Assembly: GCA_965237635.1 (NCBI GenBank)
Contig: CBDEFX010000002.1
Location: 992,001 to 1,056,000, forward strand
Reading direction: 5' to 3'
DNA: 64,000 nt
DNA from: CBDEFX01 sp965237635
Lineage (GTDB): Bacteria > Chloroflexota > Dehalococcoidia > Lucifugimonadales > CAUZJF01
A program made the translations under genes and the position numbers. How positions within the stretch are numbered: the first letter of the stretch is position 1; every line of letters starts with the position of its first letter. The notes under the pieces are model-generated. The model saw only the letters and a program-made list of their open reading frames with translations. It did not search any database and had not been told where the DNA came from. This document shows positions 17,773 through 26,715 of this stretch, in pieces.

Positions 17773-18582
17773 CTACTCGCCTTCCTCGATCGTGATCGTT
17801 CTCATTGCGTCTCCAGGCTCGGTGGACGTGTCCGGGTTTCTGAGCGAGATGCTGGTGACGACGTCCATGCCGTCGATCACTCTTCCGAACACCGTGTGAC
17901 AGGACGTCCCGGGCCGGGAGCAGTCTTTCAGAGAGCCGTCGGAGTTGACGCCGTCGAGACCGGCGGCTGGCACGAAGGTTATGAAGAACTGGCTCCCGTT
18001 GGTGCCGCGGCCGTTCCTTAACCCCGCGTTTGCCATCGACAGCACTCCAGGCCCGTCGTGCCGCCTCTTCGGGCTCGGCTCGTTGTCGAAGGTGTAGCCC
18101 GGCCCGCCGGTACCGGTGCCCGTGGGATCGCCGCCCTGGGCCATGAAGCCCTCGAGTACGCGGTGGAAGGTCACCCCGTCGTAGTATCCATCCCTCGCGA
18201 GGAAGACGAAGCTGTTTACCGTCGTCGGCGCCTCCTGTGGGAACAGCTGGATGACGATCTCGCTGCCCTTCTCCAGATGGATCGTTGCCTTGTAGTCTTT
18301 TCGGGGGTTGATCGTCAGAGGCGGCGGAGCGGAGTACTGTTTAGGCTTCACTGAGGCCTCCGGTAGTTGGGGTAGGGTTGCCGACCCAAGCTCCCGGGCC
18401 GGAGCCGGCGCGGGTGGGGCGGCCGGTGCCTGCGGAACAGGCCGCTGGCGTTCGGTGGGAGTCGGTGGAAGGCTCGAGGTCGGGACTGGCGTGGGCTCCT
18501 CTTCGGAGCCGCACGCGAGTGCAGAGAGCACTATGGCGGCGGACATGAAAGTCAGCAGATTGCGGAAGTGTCTGGCGAGCAT
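17773..18582 (-). CDS. Cyclophilin-type peptidyl-prolyl isomerase lipoprotein
   Basis: 269 residues. The lipoprotein signal peptide ends in LSALACG. A Pro/Ala/Thr-rich linker (to about residue 85) leads to a bacterial cyclophilin domain of 165 residues with all landmark motifs: SFVFLARDGYYDGVTFHRV, FMAQGGDPTGTGTGG, SQFFITFVPA and VFGRVIDGMDVV. The active-site Arg is present in FHRV, so prolyl isomerase activity is expected outside the membrane, helping folding of exported proteins. Convergent with the vWA-like gene. Confidence 0.95.
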   Translation of the reverse strand: MLARHFRNLLTFMSAAIVLSALACGSEEEPTPVPTSSLPPTPTERQRPVPQAPAAPPAPAPARELGSATLPQLPEASVKPKQYSAPPPLTINPRKDYKATIHLEKGSEIVIQLFPQEAPTTVNSFVFLARDGYYDGVTFHRVLEGFMAQGGDPTGTGTGGPGYTFDNEPSPKRRHDGPGVLSMANAGLRNGRGTNGSQFFITFVPAAGLDGVNSDGSLKDCSRPGTSCHTVFGRVIDGMDVVTSISLRNPDTSTEPGDAMRTITIEEGE

Positions 18583-18943
18583 GGCCGTGTCGGACCTACC
18601 TTTCTAGAGGGTGGTCGGCGTGTGCTTGGATCTTAGGGGCGACCCACATTCTACATACAAATCGCTGCTCGTGCCATAGGCAGGCTTTCGACAAGCTCCG
18701 ACTTCGGCAAGCTCAGTGCAGGCTTCGACCATACTCTAGGACAGGCCCCTCGATACGTCCCGATGCCGAATCGGGACTACTCGGGGTGGACGGAGAGTGT
18801 GGTCTCTGCCGGTTCGTGGTAAGCCCTTTGGGTGGTGAAGGTGGAACAAGGGACCACACCTCTCCAGGCTCTTCGTTCCGATGCCGAATCGGGGACTCAG
18901 GGAGACAAATTGGAGGCGACTCGTGCAAAGCCGACGCAACCTC
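18583..18943. other. Repeat-filled intergenic interval, 361 bp
   Basis: No gene. It holds a CTTTCGACAAGCTCCGACTTCGGC-type direct repeat near 18688-18730, a type-A repeat (18746-18786) and a type-C repeat (18862-18908). The last two have complementary CCCGATnnnnATCGGG cores. Confidence 0.6.
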
Positions 18944-21322
18944 CTAGATCCCCAGGGCGCCGAAGCAGGCCGCCATTATGCTGCCGGAGTCGATCTCGTA
19001 CTCACGGTAGAGCTCGTCGGGGTTGCCTGACTGGCCGAACCTAGTCACGCCCAGCGGGTAGGTTGCTGTGTTGAGCGCGCCGCCGATCCAGGCCAACGAG
19101 TGTGGGTGCCCATCGATGACCGTGACGACGGGGGCGTTGCGCTCGGCGACGGGTATGACGTCGTCCATGAAGGGCGACGCTCTGGACTGCCCTCTAAGGT
19201 TGGCCTGCACGGTCTCCTGGAATCTTCTGTAGAGCGGACCTGGGCCTGTGGCGTTCACCACGTTCGCGAAGACGCCCTCCTCCATCAGGAGCCGGCTGGC
19301 CTCGATGGCCTCGGGGACGACCACCCCGCTGGCAACGATGTGGACCACGTTCGAGCCGGGACGGTAGCCGGGCTCGCGGCTGCGGTCGACCTGCTTGTAC
19401 GCGCCGTCGATCACCTGCCGGCGCAGACGCTCGAGGGCCGCCGGGTCTGTGGGAGGCTTGAACAGGTCCTGGTTGACCCGCATCGTGGTCAGTCTCAGGT
19501 ACGCGCTCTCCTCGCGAAGGCGGACCTTGTCCAGGGCCGACAGGATGATCCACTCGAGCTCCTGGCCGAAGCAGGGCTGGTAGAAGGAGATGTCCGGCAG
19601 CTCCACGCCGATAGAGGGCGTCACCAGGGACTGGTGTGAGCCGCCTTCCGGGCCGAGGGTGACCCCTGATGGGGTCCCGACCACTATGAACCGCGCCCCG
19701 GCGTTGACGCTGTAGACGTACGCGTCCAGGCCCCGACGCACGAATGGGTCGTAGAGCGTGCCGATCGGGAACAGCAGCTCGCCGTTCATCTCATGGGAGA
19801 GCCCCAGCTGGCCCAGGCACAGGAACAGGTTGTTCTCCGATATCCCTAGCTCGATGTGTTGGCCGCGGTCGGACTCGGTCCATTGCAGGGCCCTGATGCC
19901 GTCCTCTTCGGGCATCGACTCGTTCTCTCTTTTACCCCATACGCCGGCCTTGTTGATCCAACCTCCCAGATTGGTCGAGCTGGCGACGTCCGGGCTCACG
20001 GTCACCAGTCTCTCAGCGACGTCGGGAGCGTTGCGCGAGATGTCGGTGAGGACGAGGCCGAAGATCTGCTGGGTCGACATCTTGCCCTGGTAGGTGCGGC
20101 CGAACCCATGGGGGATGTCCATCTCAGGCGGCGGGACTCGCTGGTCTTTGCTGAGCTGCAGCCGGTAGCCGGCATCCAGGCATAGCCTTCCAGCCGCGGA
20201 GTCGGACGGCAACCTGGACGACATCTCTTCGGTCGAGATGCCAAGGTCGGCCCTAAACTCCTCCATCTGCTCGCTATTCATGTTTACCGAATGGTTCTGC
20301 GCGTCCCCGACCGAGGGCAGCATCCAGCCCTTCAGGGTGTAGGCGAACATTACGTTTGGCCCGGTCGTGTCCACCTGGTCGAACGCCTCGGCGAGCACCT
20401 CGAAATCGTGTCCACCCAGGTTGTGGAACAAGGCCCTGAGCTCGCTATCGTCCCATTGGGAGATGAACTGGGCCATGTCGTCCGGCAAGCGGCTGGCGCG
20501 CGGGAGCCATTCTCTTAAGGTGGGCCCGTCCACCCGGACCAACCGCTGGTACAGGTCGTTGGACATCTCGTCGATGCACTCGCGCAGCAGGTCGCCCTTC
20601 GGCTCCGCGTAGGCGGCCTGAAGCTTCTTTCCGTACTTGGCGTCGATGACCTTCCAGCCGTTTGCGCGGAACATCTGTCGCCAGACCTCCACACGGATGC
20701 CTGGAATTATTCGGTCGAGGCTCTGGCGGTTCAGGTCGATTATCCACAGGACGTTCTTGATGTCGGTAAGGGCAGGCTCGGCGATCGCCTCCCAGACGAC
20801 ACCCTCGTCCAGCTCCGCGTCACCGAGGAGGCTGATGTAGCGACGGTCGATCCCGCTGTCCGGCTGCGTATGGCTGCGGACGTACTCTTCCGTCAGCCAT
20901 GCGAAGTTGGGGGCCACCGCGCCCAGCCCGACCGAACCGGTCGAAAAGTCGACGCCGTCCGGGTCTTTGGTCCGGCTCGGATACGCTTGCAGGCCGTGGA
21001 AGCCCCTGAGCGCCTTCAGATACTCGGCGTCGAGGTTCCCGAGGAGGTACTGAATGGCATGGAACACAGGCGAGGAGTGAGGCTTGATCGATATCCGGTC
21101 TCCGGCCTTCATGAACTCGAAATACAGGTAGGTCAGGATCGTGACGACGGAAGCACTGGAGGCCTGGTGGCCTCCGACCTTAAGGCCAGTGGGATTGGGG
21201 CGGCCGTGGTTGGCGTAGTCCACCATGTAGACGGACAGCCATAGCACGCGCTTTTGGACCTCGTCGAGTATCTTGTACCGCTCGGTGGCGGCGTCGACGC
21301 CAGCTACAACGTCGGTTGCCAT
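18944..21322 (-). CDS. aceE: Pyruvate dehydrogenase E1, homodimeric (AceE) type
   Basis: 792-residue thiamine-diphosphate enzyme of the transketolase/AceE superfamily. The ThDP-Mg signature is GDAELDEGVVWEAI ... NVLWIIDLNRQSLD (about residues 175-205); a His-rich active-site loop KVGGHQASSAS lies near residue 50 and the pyrimidine domain has QHIELGISENNLF. The length falls between transketolase (about 660) and E. coli AceE (about 890), and the order of motifs fits AceE-like E1. It would decarboxylate pyruvate and acetylate a lipoyl E2. No E2 or E3 gene is nearby, so the partner and even the 2-oxo acid are inferred. Confidence 0.85.
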   Translation of the reverse strand: MATDVVAGVDAATERYKILDEVQKRVLWLSVYMVDYANHGRPNPTGLKVGGHQASSASVVTILTYLYFEFMKAGDRISIKPHSSPVFHAIQYLLGNLDAEYLKALRGFHGLQAYPSRTKDPDGVDFSTGSVGLGAVAPNFAWLTEEYVRSHTQPDSGIDRRYISLLGDAELDEGVVWEAIAEPALTDIKNVLWIIDLNRQSLDRIIPGIRVEVWRQMFRANGWKVIDAKYGKKLQAAYAEPKGDLLRECIDEMSNDLYQRLVRVDGPTLREWLPRASRLPDDMAQFISQWDDSELRALFHNLGGHDFEVLAEAFDQVDTTGPNVMFAYTLKGWMLPSVGDAQNHSVNMNSEQMEEFRADLGISTEEMSSRLPSDSAAGRLCLDAGYRLQLSKDQRVPPPEMDIPHGFGRTYQGKMSTQQIFGLVLTDISRNAPDVAERLVTVSPDVASSTNLGGWINKAGVWGKRENESMPEEDGIRALQWTESDRGQHIELGISENNLFLCLGQLGLSHEMNGELLFPIGTLYDPFVRRGLDAYVYSVNAGARFIVVGTPSGVTLGPEGGSHQSLVTPSIGVELPDISFYQPCFGQELEWIILSALDKVRLREESAYLRLTTMRVNQDLFKPPTDPAALERLRRQVIDGAYKQVDRSREPGYRPGSNVVHIVASGVVVPEAIEASRLLMEEGVFANVVNATGPGPLYRRFQETVQANLRGQSRASPFMDDVIPVAERNAPVVTVIDGHPHSLAWIGGALNTATYPLGVTRFGQSGNPDELYREYEIDSGSIMAACFGALGI

Positions 21323-21426
21323 ACAGTCCTCCGGAATCGCAGGGCTTCTTAGGCCGAGAAACGGGGCCCGGCGGGCGCTTCGGAATAGTATAGCACCGGC
21401 GCTCGATCAGGTGAGTCGCGACATTT

Positions 21427-21562
21427 GAAAAAGTGTCTCATTCTGTCTCATTGTGTCCCATTTAGCTAGGGGGAGGTGGGACACCTCGGGACACTCTGGG
21501 CAAAAAAATGGGACAGACTCGGGGGGTCCGTCCCTCATGACAAAGTATAGCACACTTGTTCG
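21427..21562. repeat. 136-bp degenerate repeat with GGGACAGAC hairpin and extended -10-like box
   Basis: Homologous to 27866-28000. In minus-strand order: CGAACA, TGTGCTATACT, a GGGACGGACC/GAGTCTGTCCC hairpin, T-run, then TAGCT and three ATGnGAC(A)-type short repeats. See findings. Confidence 0.7.
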
Positions 21563-21734
21563 GGGACTTCCAGGGTCTACTTGGTCCACTCACGGTCATT
21601 CTAAAAGGTCCTGTTTGACATCCCTCAGGGTAATCGGATGTGTGAAGTCCGTTCGCGGTGAGCGGACTTCGACCTCGCTCAGGACTGGCCGTCGGAGCGC
21701 GGGCGAACGAAAAGGGGCACGGCATGCCGTGCCC

Positions 21735-21871
21735 CTACGGGGCCTCGGCGCCCAGGTAGGGAGCCGCCTAGCCGAGGCCGTCGACGGTGGTGGTAAGCGG
21801 TTGTACTTGCAGCCCACCCAGCCGTCGTAGCCCATCTTGTCGCTAATGCGGCGTAGAATGGACTCGACGAA
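21735..21871 (-). pseudogene. 3' remnant of a hydroxypyruvate-isomerase-like gene
   Basis: The frame encodes ILRRISDKMGYDGWVGCKYN, the characteristic C-terminal strand of the hydroxypyruvate isomerase / sugar-phosphate isomerase TIM barrel. A shift to the next frame then gives TTVDGLG-stop-AAPYLGAEAP, matching the usual family ending with a Trp codon (TGG) changed to TAG. So at least one frameshift and one nonsense change are visible, and everything 5' of the segment is missing. It overlaps the nuclease remnant at its 5' side. Confidence 0.5.
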
Positions 21872-22130
21872 GGTTATTCCAGACGAGCAAGAGAGAGCGC
21901 AAATCATCTGAGTTATGGTCTAGGATTTCTCGCTTCGCGGTCACATCCCTTTTGAAGAGGTACTGGCGGTATCTGTGGGGGATCTCAATGCTGCCCATGT
22001 CGGGGTGGGTTCTGGCAAATCCGGAGAACATGGCCACATCTTTCAGGCCGAGGCCCGCTATCGGCAAGCGGAAGTTGTCCCTGGCGAATGCGAGCAGGTC
22101 AACATGTCGGGAGCGCAGTTTATCAGGAGG
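21843..22130 (-). pseudogene. 3' remnant of a RecB-like/RNase H-fold nuclease gene
   Basis: About 95 residues are readable (HVDLLAFARDNFRLPIAGLG ... LKDVAMFSGF ... ILDHNSDDLRSLLLVWNNL). The order of a catalytic-like Asp helix, the LKDVA segment and a late N-x-DD helix matches the C-terminal RNase H-like exonuclease domain of predicted RecB-family nucleases (TM0106/YprB-like). The 5' part is missing; an in-frame stop precedes the fragment and the IS256 end lies 12 bases further. Family call is tentative. Confidence 0.4.
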
Positions 22131-22142
22131 TTACGTTAATAG

Positions 22143-23479
22143 GTGTGTAAACGACATCAGGCGGCGACCTTCTCAGCCGTTGATTCAATGGCGATTCCAT
22201 CCGCATACTGTGCACCGAGATAGACGTCTTCGATCAACTCAGGGGCCTTCAGACGCCTGAAGCGCTGTTCGGCGACCATCAACCTTTTCCAGATCACCGC
22301 TATCGCCCGATCGACCCTCTTGTAGCGCTTGGCGGCATCGGTCCGAAGCCTGAGGGCCGCGAAGGGTGATTCTACCGGGTTCGTCGTGCGAAGGTGCCCC
22401 CAGTGTTCCTTTGGGAAGTCATAGAAGGTGACCATGCGGTCCCAGTCCCGCTCCAAGGCCTCTGAGGCCGCCTCGTAGGAATGGTCGCCGCACCACCTGG
22501 TGAACACCGTCCTGAGCCGCTCAGCCTCTGTCCGAGTCGGCGCGTAGGGGATAGTACGCAGCATGAGCTTGGCCTGGTCCTGTTGTCGCTTTGGAAGCTT
22601 GGCGAGCACGTTTAGGATCTTGTGGTTCCAGCAGCGTTGCTCGGCCGCCTGCGGATAGACGTTGCGCAGAGCTCCCCAGATGCCCAGGTGTCCATCTCCA
22701 ACCACCAGCCTCGGGCAGCTCAAGCCCCGGCGCTTGATGTCCCTGAGCACATCGGACCAGCTCTCTATGGACTCCCTGTATCCGGGAATCGCGCTCACCA
22801 CCACCTTCCTTCCGTCGCTCAGGGCCGCCATCACCACCAGGATCGCCGCCTTCTCCCGCTCAAGACCGGCCTTGACGTAGACTCCATCCACCCACATGTA
22901 CACCACTTCCAGGTCATCCAGGGGCCTAGCGCGCCATTGGGCAAGCTCATCGTTCCACTTATCCTTCAACCGGGCTACCGTGCTCGCCGATATCGGTGCC
23001 TCTTCTCCCAGCAGTCCCCGCACCGCCAGGTCGAAGTCACCTTCGGAAAGGCCATGTAGGTACAACTGGGGGATCAGCTCAGCAACCTTCCTGGTCCTGT
23101 TGACGAACAGCGGCAGCAGCCGGCTCTCGAACTCCTCTTCGGTGTTGCGGACTCGTGGCCTCCTCAGCTGTACCGTTCCCGAACTCAGCGTAAGCCTTCG
23201 GGGTTTGCCGTATCCGTTCCTATAGCCTCTCTCGTTGTCCGACTCAGACCTGCGGGCCGACTTCGCCCTTCCTAGAAACTCCGTCACCTCTTCCTCCAGC
23301 AACTCCTGGATCAGCCGCTGGACATGGCCTCGCACCCAATCCTCCAACTGCTCCCACTCCGGCCTTGACTCCGACCTGCTCTCAGTACTTTCCTTCCTCA
23401 TGGGCGGTGTATCTCCTCTCTTGGGCCTCGAGCCCGTGTTGTTCAGAGAGAGGGTACACCGCCTGACCGTTTACACACT
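22143..23479 (-). mobile_element. IS256-family insertion sequence
   Basis: The ends share GTGTGTAAACG, then an imperfect TCAGGCGG, at 22143-22165 and, inverted, 23457-23479. No matching 8-9 bp duplication is seen outside the ends (GTTAATAG against TTTTTGAG), which suggests deletion or rearrangement next to the element after insertion. Confidence 0.8.
22157..23401 (-). CDS. IS256-family (mutator) transposase
   Basis: 414 residues with intact DDE core: VYMWVDGVYVKAGL (first Asp), VVGDGHLGIWGALR (second Asp) and LRTTNPVESPFAALR (Glu), plus the RCWNHK signature between the latter two. The N-terminal region LIQELLEEEVTEFLGR and GYRNGYGKPRRL are typical of the family. No frameshift; presumably active or recently active. 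Confidence 0.95.
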   Translation of the reverse strand: MRKESTESRSESRPEWEQLEDWVRGHVQRLIQELLEEEVTEFLGRAKSARRSESDNERGYRNGYGKPRRLTLSSGTVQLRRPRVRNTEEEFESRLLPLFVNRTRKVAELIPQLYLHGLSEGDFDLAVRGLLGEEAPISASTVARLKDKWNDELAQWRARPLDDLEVVYMWVDGVYVKAGLEREKAAILVVMAALSDGRKVVVSAIPGYRESIESWSDVLRDIKRRGLSCPRLVVGDGHLGIWGALRNVYPQAAEQRCWNHKILNVLAKLPKRQQDQAKLMLRTIPYAPTRTEAERLRTVFTRWCGDHSYEAASEALERDWDRMVTFYDFPKEHWGHLRTTNPVESPFAALRLRTDAAKRYKRVDRAIAVIWKRLMVAEQRFRRLKAPELIEDVYLGAQYADGIAIESTAEKVAA

Positions 23480-23547
23480 TTTTGAGGATACCTCGTCATG
23501 CGATGCATTGATCATAGGTTGATCCCTCTCATTTAGGGCTTCCTAAG

Positions 23548-25266
23548 CCCGAATCCACCGAAGGACACCGATGGACGGCGTGAGGAAAGCGGAAGGGGGG
23601 TGAGGGAGCTACAGGGGAAATAGCCTGGGTTCCATTTGGGGTAGGGAGGTCGGCGGACGGTCTTCATCGCCGCACAGGGGCCCCTATGGCCGTCTGCGGG
23701 AGCTGCGATGCGCGGGATGGCGAGAGAATACGCAGCAGGGAACTCTCTCGGACCGGGCTGGCACGAGTCTGCGGGGATCTTCGGTTGTCCGGTGGGTGGG
23801 TCGGTCGCCGACGGTGCCGTCAGGCCGGGAGTGGAATGGCTCGCAGCCGGGCCAAGGCGCGGCTGAACTTCTCAGCCCAAGGCCAGCGATCCGGAAGATG
23901 CAGGGTCAACCGGCGTGCCGAGCGGGTGAGCCGTCCGGCCAGGGAGAAGAACCGCCGCCGGAGGGTTTTGGTGGTGGCTATCCGCTCTCCCAGACCGATC
24001 CGCGCCGTCCAGCGGGCCAGGTTGTGGGCCATCGTCTGGACGGCCAGCCAGGCGCCGTTGGCGGCGAAGCGGCCCGAGGGGAGATGGTTCAGCCCGACGC
24101 CGTACTTGAGGTCGCGTATGGTATTCTCGATCTCGGCGTGGCGGCGATGGTCAGCCTCCAGTTCGAGCAACTCCCCGTCTCGGTCGGTGATGAAGCCATG
24201 ATAGCTGTATTTGGCGAAGAGGGCCAGTTGGGAACCGGGCGTCGGCTTCACCCGCCGGACGATGAGCCGTACCGGCGCGGCGTCCGCCTCGGCCTGGAAG
24301 GGGGTGCAGGTGGTCTCGGCCACATCGGCGGCACCGTCCATCCAGTAAGGAATCGGCGTCCAGGCATCTTCGGGTATCGCCTCGATGAGATTGTGCAGGC
24401 TTTTGTGCTGGCGGATGGTGATGGAGAAGCGGACATCCATCTTGCGGCAGACGGATACCACGCCATGAGTGTAGAACCCGCTGTCGGCCCGTAGCGTGAG
24501 TCGTCCGTCGGCCCCGGCGTAGCGCACCCGTCCCACCGTCTCCCGCAGGAAGTGGGCGGCGCCGCGGGCGGTGTTGGCCCGGCCCTCGCGCAGCCGGGAC
24601 ATCAGCACGTCTCCGGTGCCGGCGGCGATGGCCAGCAGCGGGTGGTAGCCCCGCTTGCCGGTATAGCCGTGGTGGCGGGCGCCCTCCTTGGCCAGTCCGT
24701 AGGTCTCGCAGATGGTGGAGTCCAGGTCAATGGTCAGGGGCCCGTCGCCGGGTCCCGCCCCGGCCTGCCAAGCCCGGGCCAGCAACTCGCGGCTCACCCG
24801 GTCGAGTTGACGGACGTGGCCCCACCGGAAGCTGCGCAGGAAGGTGCCCAGGGTGGATGGCGCCTTGACCGTGCCGCCCAGGGTGCAGGCCGTCCCCCCG
24901 GTGCGCAACACATCGGCGTCGTCAATGCAGTCGCCCCCAGCCAGCGCAGACGCCACCAGCGTCATCATCTTGTCGCTCGTGTTCGCCCGCCCCGGGGCAT
25001 CGCCCAGGTCGAGGCGCTGCCGGACGAGTTCGGGCAGGCCGAGGTGCCGCGCCAGGGTGGCCGGAAGGAGCAGCCCGGCATTGGCCACCAAGCGGCGGTC
25101 GTCGAAGGTGATTTGGATCCGGTCGGGGTGGTTGCGTGGCAGCATCTACTGGGTGCTCCTTTTCCGGGGTCGTTTTTTTGCTACAAAACCATTATCCCAG
25201 AAGCACAGGAGCGCCTTCTTGCCGCCTCAGGACGCTAACCCGACGCCCTCCTTCGGTGGATTCGGG
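23548..25266 (-). mobile_element. IS1380-family insertion sequence, copy 1
   Basis: 1719 bp, ends CCCGAATCCACCGAAGGA (left) and the complement (right), flanked by the 5-bp duplication CTAAG at 23543-23547 and 25267-25271. Near-identical copies lie at 36415-38135 and 57114-58832. Outside the right end the minus frame reads YNYWGRSGVLGSLAALFLYN then LLRKP-stop across the target site, so the element may sit in the last codons of a lost membrane protein gene. Confidence 0.93.
23820..25145 (-). CDS. IS1380-family transposase, copy 1
   Basis: 441-residue DDE transposase. Landmarks are LTIDLDSTICETYG (first Asp), LTLRADSGFYTHG (second Asp) and HAEIENTIRDLKYG (Glu). The frame is complete. It differs from copy 3 by at least one codon (GADGRLTL here, GANGRLTL there), so the two intact copies are nearly but not fully identical. 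Antisense open frames of over 200 codons over this gene are composition artefacts. Confidence 0.95.
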   Translation of the reverse strand: MLPRNHPDRIQITFDDRRLVANAGLLLPATLARHLGLPELVRQRLDLGDAPGRANTSDKMMTLVASALAGGDCIDDADVLRTGGTACTLGGTVKAPSTLGTFLRSFRWGHVRQLDRVSRELLARAWQAGAGPGDGPLTIDLDSTICETYGLAKEGARHHGYTGKRGYHPLLAIAAGTGDVLMSRLREGRANTARGAAHFLRETVGRVRYAGADGRLTLRADSGFYTHGVVSVCRKMDVRFSITIRQHKSLHNLIEAIPEDAWTPIPYWMDGAADVAETTCTPFQAEADAAPVRLIVRRVKPTPGSQLALFAKYSYHGFITDRDGELLELEADHRRHAEIENTIRDLKYGVGLNHLPSGRFAANGAWLAVQTMAHNLARWTARIGLGERIATTKTLRRRFFSLAGRLTRSARRLTLHLPDRWPWAEKFSRALARLRAIPLPA

Positions 25267-25344
25267 CTAAGCAGGTTGTACAGGAATAGGGCCGCCAAGC
25301 TACCGAGTACCCCTGACCTGCCCCAGTAATTGTACCAGATTAAA

Positions 25345-25542
25345 CCTCGCATTCACGATCTGTGGCTGCGCGACAACAGTCTGAGCGGCGGGATACCACA
25401 GGAGCTTGAAGACCTCAATCTGACGGCTCTGCACCTGTCCGGCAACTCGTTCTCAGGCTGCATCCCGTCGGGATTGCGGGATGTCGAGACCAACGACCTG
25501 AACCTCTTGGGGCTTGACTACTGCACATCACCTGAGTCATAG
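25345..25542 (+). pseudogene. 3' remnant of a leucine-rich-repeat protein gene
   Basis: Encodes two LRR units of the plant-like type (LWLRDNSLSGGIPQELEDLN and LTALHLSGNSFSGCIPSGL), then the usual capping tail LRDVETNDLNLLGLDYC. Such surface LRR proteins are long; here only about 65 residues remain, directly next to IS1380 copy 1, with no start codon context. Confidence 0.65.
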
Positions 25543-25697
25543 TCGTCCCCGGGGCGGGCGACGTTCACATCCAGGGATAAGGTCCCCTGGAGGCTGGCGG
25601 TCGGGGCGTTGTTAGCGAGAAGCCTCGGCGATGTCACCTTCAGGAGCATCCAAGCCCACCGCCCACGAGTACCGCAGTTTTTTGTGTCTATTAAAAA

Positions 25698-26600
25698 CCG
25701 CGGAAGCTGGTCTGGGGGGCCAACGCCAAAGACGGAGCGCCGCCCGTGCGCGTCGAGGACGCACACCCCGCCATCGTCTCCAAGCGGGACTTCCAGAAGG
25801 CCAGGAGGTTGCTCGGGTCCCGCGCCCCGAAGAAGGTGAACCCCCGCCGCGCCTCCAGCCCCTACCTCCTCAGCGGCATCGCCAAGTGCGAGACCTGCGG
25901 CAAGGCCATGACCGCAGCCGAGGCCAAGAGCGGCAAGTACACCTACTACATCTGCCACTCCCTGCTCAAGCGCGGCAAGGGGGCCTGCAAGACCCCCAGG
26001 CTCAACGCCAAGAGCTTCGAGAAGCTCATCGTCAACGAGATCAGGGAGAACGTCCTCACCGAGTCCAACATCAGAGACCTGGTGAAGCTGCTGGAAGAGG
26101 AGATGGACGGGGTGGCCCGCGACCAGCGGGAGAGGCTTCAGACCATCGAGGAGGAGCTTGAGGACGTGAAGAAGCGGCTGGCCCGCATCTGGAACCACAT
26201 CGAGACGACCGACACCGAGATGGCCGACGCCTCAAACCGCATCAGGGAGCACCGGGAGCGCAAGGAGAAGCTGGAGGTCGCTGCAGAGGAGGCGAGGGCG
26301 CTGCTGAAAGAGAGGCGGCAGTTCCTCGACAGCGCCGACACCATCGCCACCTTCGCCGCCGAGATGAGCGAGTTCCTCAAGACCAGCGAGCTGACCGAGA
26401 CCAAAGCCTTCGTCGGCTCCTTCGTCAAGGAGGTCGTGGTCAAGCCCGGCAGGGCCGCCATCGTCTACTCGATACGCCTGCCGGATTCCGAGTCTCGAAC
26501 AATGAAATATAGCCCTCCGGCAAAGGCGGCGATAATCGCGACTACGAGGACTACCTGCGAGATGAGCCTCACGGACGCACCGGTTGGGCAGGCGGGATAG
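25698..26600 (+). pseudogene. Large serine recombinase, C-terminal part only
   Basis: Coding similarity begins at PRKLVWGANAKDGAPPVRV, the middle of the recombinase domain, and runs through AHPAIVSKRDFQKARRL, a zinc ribbon with C-x2-C and a later Cys pair (CETCGKA ... CHSLLKRGKGAC) and a long coiled coil (about residues 110-205 from the GTG at 25746). The N-terminal catalytic domain with the active Ser is absent and an in-frame stop lies at 25692. It could not recombine DNA. Downstream of the usual C-terminal strand the reading continues about 40 residues of unrelated sequence. Confidence 0.8.
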
Positions 26601-26715
26601 CGGCAATATATTCGTGGCTTGCGATGCTGTCAACATCACTTTTCCTTGACCGGCCTCTGAGGCCAAACCTATAATGGGCGTGGGGTGGCTAGGCCGCCGC
26701 CCCGCGAGGGGGGAC

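Noticed and set aside
23796..25238. Long antisense frames over the IS1380 transposase (also at 37189-37887 and 57362-58804)
   Set aside because: Identical in each copy only because the IS is identical; low-complexity Gly/Pro products and no ribosome sites.
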